Shown here: positions 60,121 to 64,000 of the stretch, in pieces | How positions within the stretch are numbered: the first letter of the stretch is position 1 | Layout: every line of letters begins with the position of its first letter | NCBI GenBank assembly: GCA_031772625.1 | Contig: CM062815.1 | Location: 607,865,918-607,929,917 of the forward strand | Length of the DNA stretch: 64,000 bases | Direction of reading: 5' to 3' | Source: Pinus tabuliformis | Lineage: Eukaryota > Streptophyta > Pinopsida > Pinales > Pinaceae | Notes under the pieces: model-generated | What the model was told of the DNA's origin: nothing | The model's database searches: none | What the model saw: the letters and a program-made list of their open reading frames with translations, nothing else | Program-made: the position numbers and the translations under genes

Positions 60121-60263
60121 TTCGACTCCTTTTAGTATGTAAGCTAGGAATGACCATTCCTATGAGTTTAAAGGGTTAAGAATCTACAAAATAGGAAAAT
60201 AAATGGTCGCTTTTCACTTTCATGCAAAAAGGTTTGCATGCCCCCTAGTATAGCGCAGTAGAG

Positions 60264-60383
60264 TTTTCCAGGTTACCCCTAAATTTGCAACCAAAGCATT
60301 TCTTCTATCGGGAAAGGCCTACCTTTTCCAGGTTACCCTTCAATTTGTAGACAAAACATTTTCTTTATCAGGAAAGGCCTACC
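60264..60383. repeat. 60-bp tandem pair
   Basis: Two 60-bp units starting TTTTCCAGGTTACCC and ending GGAAAGGCCTACC, with about ten differences, so older than the perfect tandem pairs elsewhere. Confidence 0.85.
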
Positions 60384-60708
60384 TTCTAACAGAGGTATCT
60401 TATTCTGGTCTAATCCAATTTTCCTAAACGGACGGGTGTGTCAGACTAGTCATATATCCTCTACAGAAACCTACCCTATGCCTGAAGTTTTCCTACTGAA
60501 GCAGACCAGGGTGCATGCTCCCTGGGTTTCAGTCACAACCACCGAATCACTTGTGTTCATCAGGTGGATGGACTGGAGATTGATGAGACATTCCTAGCAC
60601 AAAAAGACCAGTTAGGGATGGCATTTGACTATTAGCTACGTGTGAACCAGGGAATGAAAGTTGGTCTACAAGCTGGACCACTCTTCCTTCATGCGGAAAA
60701 CACATCAC

Positions 60709-60999
60709 TCAAAATAGTGAGGAAACAATAGCTCCCATGCTATAAATGTAGTCACGCCCAAGGAGTAGATTGTAATCTAAAGATCCTTGGACTGCCATTA
60801 CGTTCAGATAAATGGTTTTCCTTCTCAAAGTTATAGGAAAACTTGGAAGGATCCCTAACGGTCGACTGGTTCCTTTGTCGAAGCCTGTCAGATATCGCAT
60901 CTTAGGCAAAAGTGATGGCGAACCAAGCACTTTCCAAGTAGTTGAGGAAAGGATACTCACAGAAGCCCCTTCATCTATGATGGTACCAACCATGACCAT
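60709..60999 (-). pseudogene. Retroelement aspartic protease domain
   Basis: Pepsin-like retroelement protease: the active-site motif IDEGASVSILS (D-x-G-A-S), GFDKGTSRPLGIL in the middle, and a YNLLLGRDYIYSMGA ending, the order seen in plant LTR-element proteases. It lies just downstream of the gag frame. The element as a whole is treated as a fossil. Confidence 0.75.
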
Positions 61000-61008
61000 T
61001 TTCTAAGT

Positions 61009-62112
61009 TTACACTATGATCCAGAATGGTACATTAGATGGTAAACGGGGTTTGCCAAGTAGATTCCAATAGAAGGAAACGACTAGGTTGCTTGGAGGTG
61101 GGACTGAATAAACGGCCAGATACAACTCTGATGAATTTCCTTCCTGTGGTAAAGGAATGGGTAGATTTCCCCCATGTTCATCGGAGTCTGTGTTTATGAA
61201 AAGAATTTGAACGATGTCGTTCTCATTCTCTTTGGTGACTGTATCATCTGAAGGTAAATCCTCTGAAGCCAAGATGGGGTCGATTGCCATCTCGACTTGT
61301 TGACTTTGGTCCGATGTGGACTCAGAGGGCTTATCTTCAATGATAGGTGCTTCGACCGAAAACAAAGGTGTGTCAGTCAGATTTTCAACTAGCAATGGAC
61401 TCGGCAAGAGTTTTTGGTATCCAGGAGGGAGTCGCTGCAGTGATGCAGGATGGTTATCCAAGACTCCTTCAGCTTCGTCCAGGAAAGGAAAATGGTGGAC
61501 GACATGATCACCTTCACATAGTCTGTAAAAAAATTTAGATTTTAGTTTCTGTCCGGTGACTTCGTTTTCACTAGTTGACGGTGTACTCTTAACATGATCG
61601 TCAGAGGTTGACGACACCGGATTGTGTAAGCGGGGAGACCAGTCCCTTAAGATCCGTGGGATGCAAGGACAATCTCGATGATAGTGGTCTCCTTTGCAGA
61701 TGACACATGGAGATTTAGGCTTGGAGGGTGCAGTGTGTGGATTTTCGCTAGACGATGCATGGTTGCCCCTTTTTGCTGTTGGCTCCTTCTTCTTCTTCTC
61801 CTTCCCTTTCTTCTTCTTCTCAGTTACTTGGTTTTCAGTTTTACTATCTTCACCAATTGAAGAGGATGAAGGAGAGGGAGAGACAAATGAAGTAGAAGGT
61901 TGGGGGGTAACTCTAGTATTATCTAGTTGCTGATTTGATTGTCCAGGAATCACGGTGCTTTGAATGATAGAGGTTGAGAAAAGCCATACTGGCAGGCCAA
62001 ATGTCAGTCCTGGAAGGGACAATGTGGCCATATGAGGTGCACCAACATCTCCCCAAGAGGAGAAAGGACTAGGATTTCCCCCAAGGGGAAATCCTTGGTT
62101 GGTGGACTCCAT
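61009..62112 (-). pseudogene. Retroelement gag-like ORF
   Basis: A 367-codon open frame beginning MESTNQGFPLGGNPSPF. The N-terminal third is proline/serine-rich. A lysine-rich KEKKKKGKEKKKKE-like stretch precedes a CCHC zinc knuckle CVICKGDHYHRDCP (C-x2-C-x4-H-x4-C). A second, degraded knuckle-like segment (RLCEGDHVVHHFPF) follows, then an acidic C-terminus. Knuckle plus downstream protease supports a nucleocapsid-bearing gag product. The usual gag core domain is not obvious, so part may be missing or diverged. Confidence 0.65.
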
Positions 62113-62204
62113 TTTCTCAACCTAAGACCAACGAGGGAACAGTGACGTTATTCCGATTAAAATAAATTTTAGACGCTTTGACACAACTTGCTTTTTCAAT
62201 TTTT

Positions 62205-62330
62205 AAGAGTTGAGAAAAAGCTAAAGATGACTCTAGTCGCCTTTGATTTTTAATGAGCCTGAAGTGACAAGTGCTCATATGGACCTTTTCCTTTAAGGAG
62301 TCTGGAAAGGAACGAAAGAGACTACTTTGG
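62205..62330. repeat. Second cluster of the short dyad units
   Basis: Three consecutive units near 62207 (GAGT...ACTC), 62255 (GAGC...GCTC) and 62299 (GAGT...GACT), each preceded by a T-rich TTTTTAA/TTTAAGG lead, as in the 59310-60120 cluster. Confidence 0.5.
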
Positions 62331-63834
62331 AAATCTAGACAGAGGGATTACCAAACCAATTGCAAAACTGCAGAATACTTTTTACGGTATGGCAGTCAAT
62401 CTTCCTGAATGTAGTGTTCAGTGCATTGCGATCGATAGGGCGACAGACACGGCTTCCTAAGGGTAAAGGATATAGCCTATTGTGGTCTCCCAATATATAC
62501 TTGACGGTATGTGGGAGCACAAGTTTGTACTAGCACTTATCGTCTCAAAGAGGAGAAATCACCCAACCTACGATGAAAGCGACAGTTACCAGGCTTTACG
62601 ACGCCGAAATACGTCTCTAGCCTAGACTTCTAAATGTTGTGCGTTAGGTTCCAACGCGTTTTTATGTTCATTGAATTTATTTTATAGTTGATCTTTCTTA
62701 AGAAGTTTGCCTTTAAGGTTCACCGCGTGATGTAGATATACAATTCCTAAAATGAAATATAAGATGATAAACAGTCGTTTAATCTTCTTTTTGCAATGAA
62801 AATCCTAGCTACTAAGGAAAGAGAAACGAAATCCTTTCAACTTAGAGCAGAGAGCACACACTAGATGCACTGTCCTAAACCAAAATCAACAAACAGTCTA
62901 AATGCAAATGCACATGCATGTATTTTTTTTTCGCTTTCTTAATGTATGAATGACAAAAAGAATGCTCAATACAAATTTGAATTATTTCTTCTTTCAAAGT
63001 GACAGTACTAACGATTTTATTTTCAAAAAACGAAAGGAAGACAAGACGACACTTTGCGATTTTGAATTGAAAACTACTTTTGACACTTGAAATACTACTA
63101 ATTCAGATCAAATACAAGAGTAATAGTGTAATCAACTATTAAAAAGAGAAGGATTCTTTTCCTTGACTGAAAACGACACTTGCGACACTTTCAAATCAAA
63201 AGACAATAGTTCGATTAAGCTGCTATTTTGTAAATGAGAACTGTGAATGGAGAAAAATACACAAAAACATTCACAAATCTTTGTACAATGGAGGTTGGAT
63301 GATGTAAAGGAATGGGGTTTCAACAGTGGTCTAATGATCACAGACAACAAAACTCCTGAATAAAGCTGAAGAGAGTGAAGAAAAAACCAAAATTTGGAGG
63401 CAGAACTAGTCTTATCTGATCATCGCACCTGTAACATAGGGAAATAGGGATGCATCTCACCTACTGCACATGGGAGGTGCGATGCATCCAGATTGCCAAG
63501 AAGACAAGGTGCGATGGTTTAGGGACGAGACTTTAACTTGGTTTTTGGTCACAGTTTTCAGTTTAGTTCACAGACTTAGGCCGAGCAAATGATAATCAGT
63601 AACTACAAAGTACATGGGCTGATCTAATGAGGTTACTCAAGCTACCTCTAGGGCACTTAGGATGTTTGCAAGTCAATTGTTCAGTTAAAAAACAAACTTG
63701 GAGATAGACTAAAGCAACATTGATCTACTTTGCACTTGCATATCAAATGCAGTTCGAAGGCTAGCTGGCTTAACTTCAGGCTCCGTCTGTGGTTTATAAA
63801 TCAAACAAATAGAGACAAGCAATCAAACTAATCG
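62331..63834 (-). other. Leader of the reverse-strand retroelement
   Basis: The stretch between the primer-binding-like site and the gag ATG. It has no sustained frame or recognised domain. Long untranslated leaders are common in plant Ty3/gypsy elements. Confidence 0.45.
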
Positions 63835-63853
63835 GTCCCCAGCGAAGTCGCCA
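63835..63853 (-). promoter_or_regulatory. Primer-binding-like site
   Basis: On the reverse strand TGGCGACTTCGCTGGGGAC lies three bases after the LTR end (…CATAACA). TGGCGAC.....TGGGGAC-type sequences at this position are common in plant LTR elements. I did not confirm the tRNA partner. Confidence 0.55.
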
Positions 63854-63856
63854 TTT

Positions 63857-64000
63857 TGTTATGGGGAAATCTAGTGTCTATTTAGAGCTGCTAGTCCCAC
63901 TAAGATGGGTAGCTATCTAAGAAAAAAATAGATTAAAGTCACTTGTTTTTCCTTTACGAGAGAGGGATGAGAAAGAAGCAGAGAGTACCAACCTTAGTCT
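63857..64000 (-). repeat. Partial 5' LTR of the reverse-strand retroelement
   Basis: On the reverse strand it ends …CCCCATAACA at 63857. The rest lies beyond the right edge of the window, so its start and length are unknown. Confidence 0.5.

Larger units (their letters stand above)
60709..64000 (-). mobile_element. LTR retroelement (probably Ty3/gypsy), reverse strand, 5' part
   Basis: Read from right to left: the end of an LTR (63857-64000 and beyond), a primer-binding-like site, a ~1.7-kb leader, a gag-like ORF (62112-61009), and a protease ORF (60999-60709). Reverse-strand similarity to retroelement polyproteins continues a little past the protease (a VSSLFRVMCFPHEGRVV-type stretch). No reverse transcriptase or integrase was recognised to the left, so the element is incomplete here. 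Broken fossil; its age cannot be judged because the other LTR is not visible. Confidence 0.65.

Noticed and set aside
61316-61933. Several forward-strand ORFs opposite the gag-like frame
   Set aside because: They are antisense shadows. The reverse strand has the longer frame with a zinc knuckle and a downstream protease.
58550-64000. Treating everything from 58550 to the right edge as one element with two LTRs
   Set aside because: The sequence at the left border does not match the partial LTR at 63857-64000, so at least two different sequences meet here.

Overview
The window is AT-rich, repeat-dominated land-plant nuclear DNA. The evidence is a plant-type presenilin sequence, plant LINE ORF1 (DUF4283 plus CCHC knuckle) and LINE RNase H fragments, a bHLH C-terminal exon pair, and long-LTR Ty3/gypsy chromoviruses primed by initiator tRNA-Met. 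Gene density is extremely low and I see no intact host gene. A seed plant with a large genome (for example a gymnosperm) would fit, but the sequence alone does not settle the lineage.

Left part (1-22.7 kb): mostly decayed AT-rich spacer. It holds a LINE 3' fragment (4.56-5.43 kb), a reverse-strand LINE RNase H fragment (8.36-9.13 kb), a MITE (11.9-12.1 kb), and a ~194-bp satellite array carrying a G-box palindrome (12.9-14.4 kb). Directly after the array lie the last two exons of a bHLH gene (14.4-14.9 kb). Next come a composite short-period repeat field (15.9-17.0 kb), a TSD-flanked 'half-LINE' with ORF1 but no ORF2 (17.35-19.44 kb), and some SINE-like pieces.

Middle part (22.7-58.5 kb): a direct segmental duplication of about 15.4 kb, with copy 1 at 23164-38559 and copy 2 at 43237-58549. 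Each copy carries the right part of a small LTR element, a repeat-rich leader, the N-terminal two thirds of a presenilin gene, and a ~10.8-kb chromovirus inserted at the identical base. In copy 1 the rest of the presenilin gene (second catalytic aspartate, PAL motif, stop) resumes right after the 3' LTR with the target-site duplication. In copy 2 the 3' LTR is cut off by other sequence, so the presenilin C-terminus is absent from the window. Variants shared by the two 5' LTRs but not the two 3' LTRs, and vice versa, show that the element inserted and its LTRs diverged before the duplication.

Right part (58.5-64 kb): a reverse-strand, LTR-retroelement-like region with a gag-like ORF, an aspartic-protease ORF, a primer-binding-like site and part of an LTR running off the right edge. 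A different, unassigned sequence lies at its left border. It contains a family of short dyad repeats. The main biology is therefore a fossil record: a presenilin copy broken, split by a retroelement, then duplicated and decayed. All boundaries and similarities were judged by eye; no alignment or database search was run.
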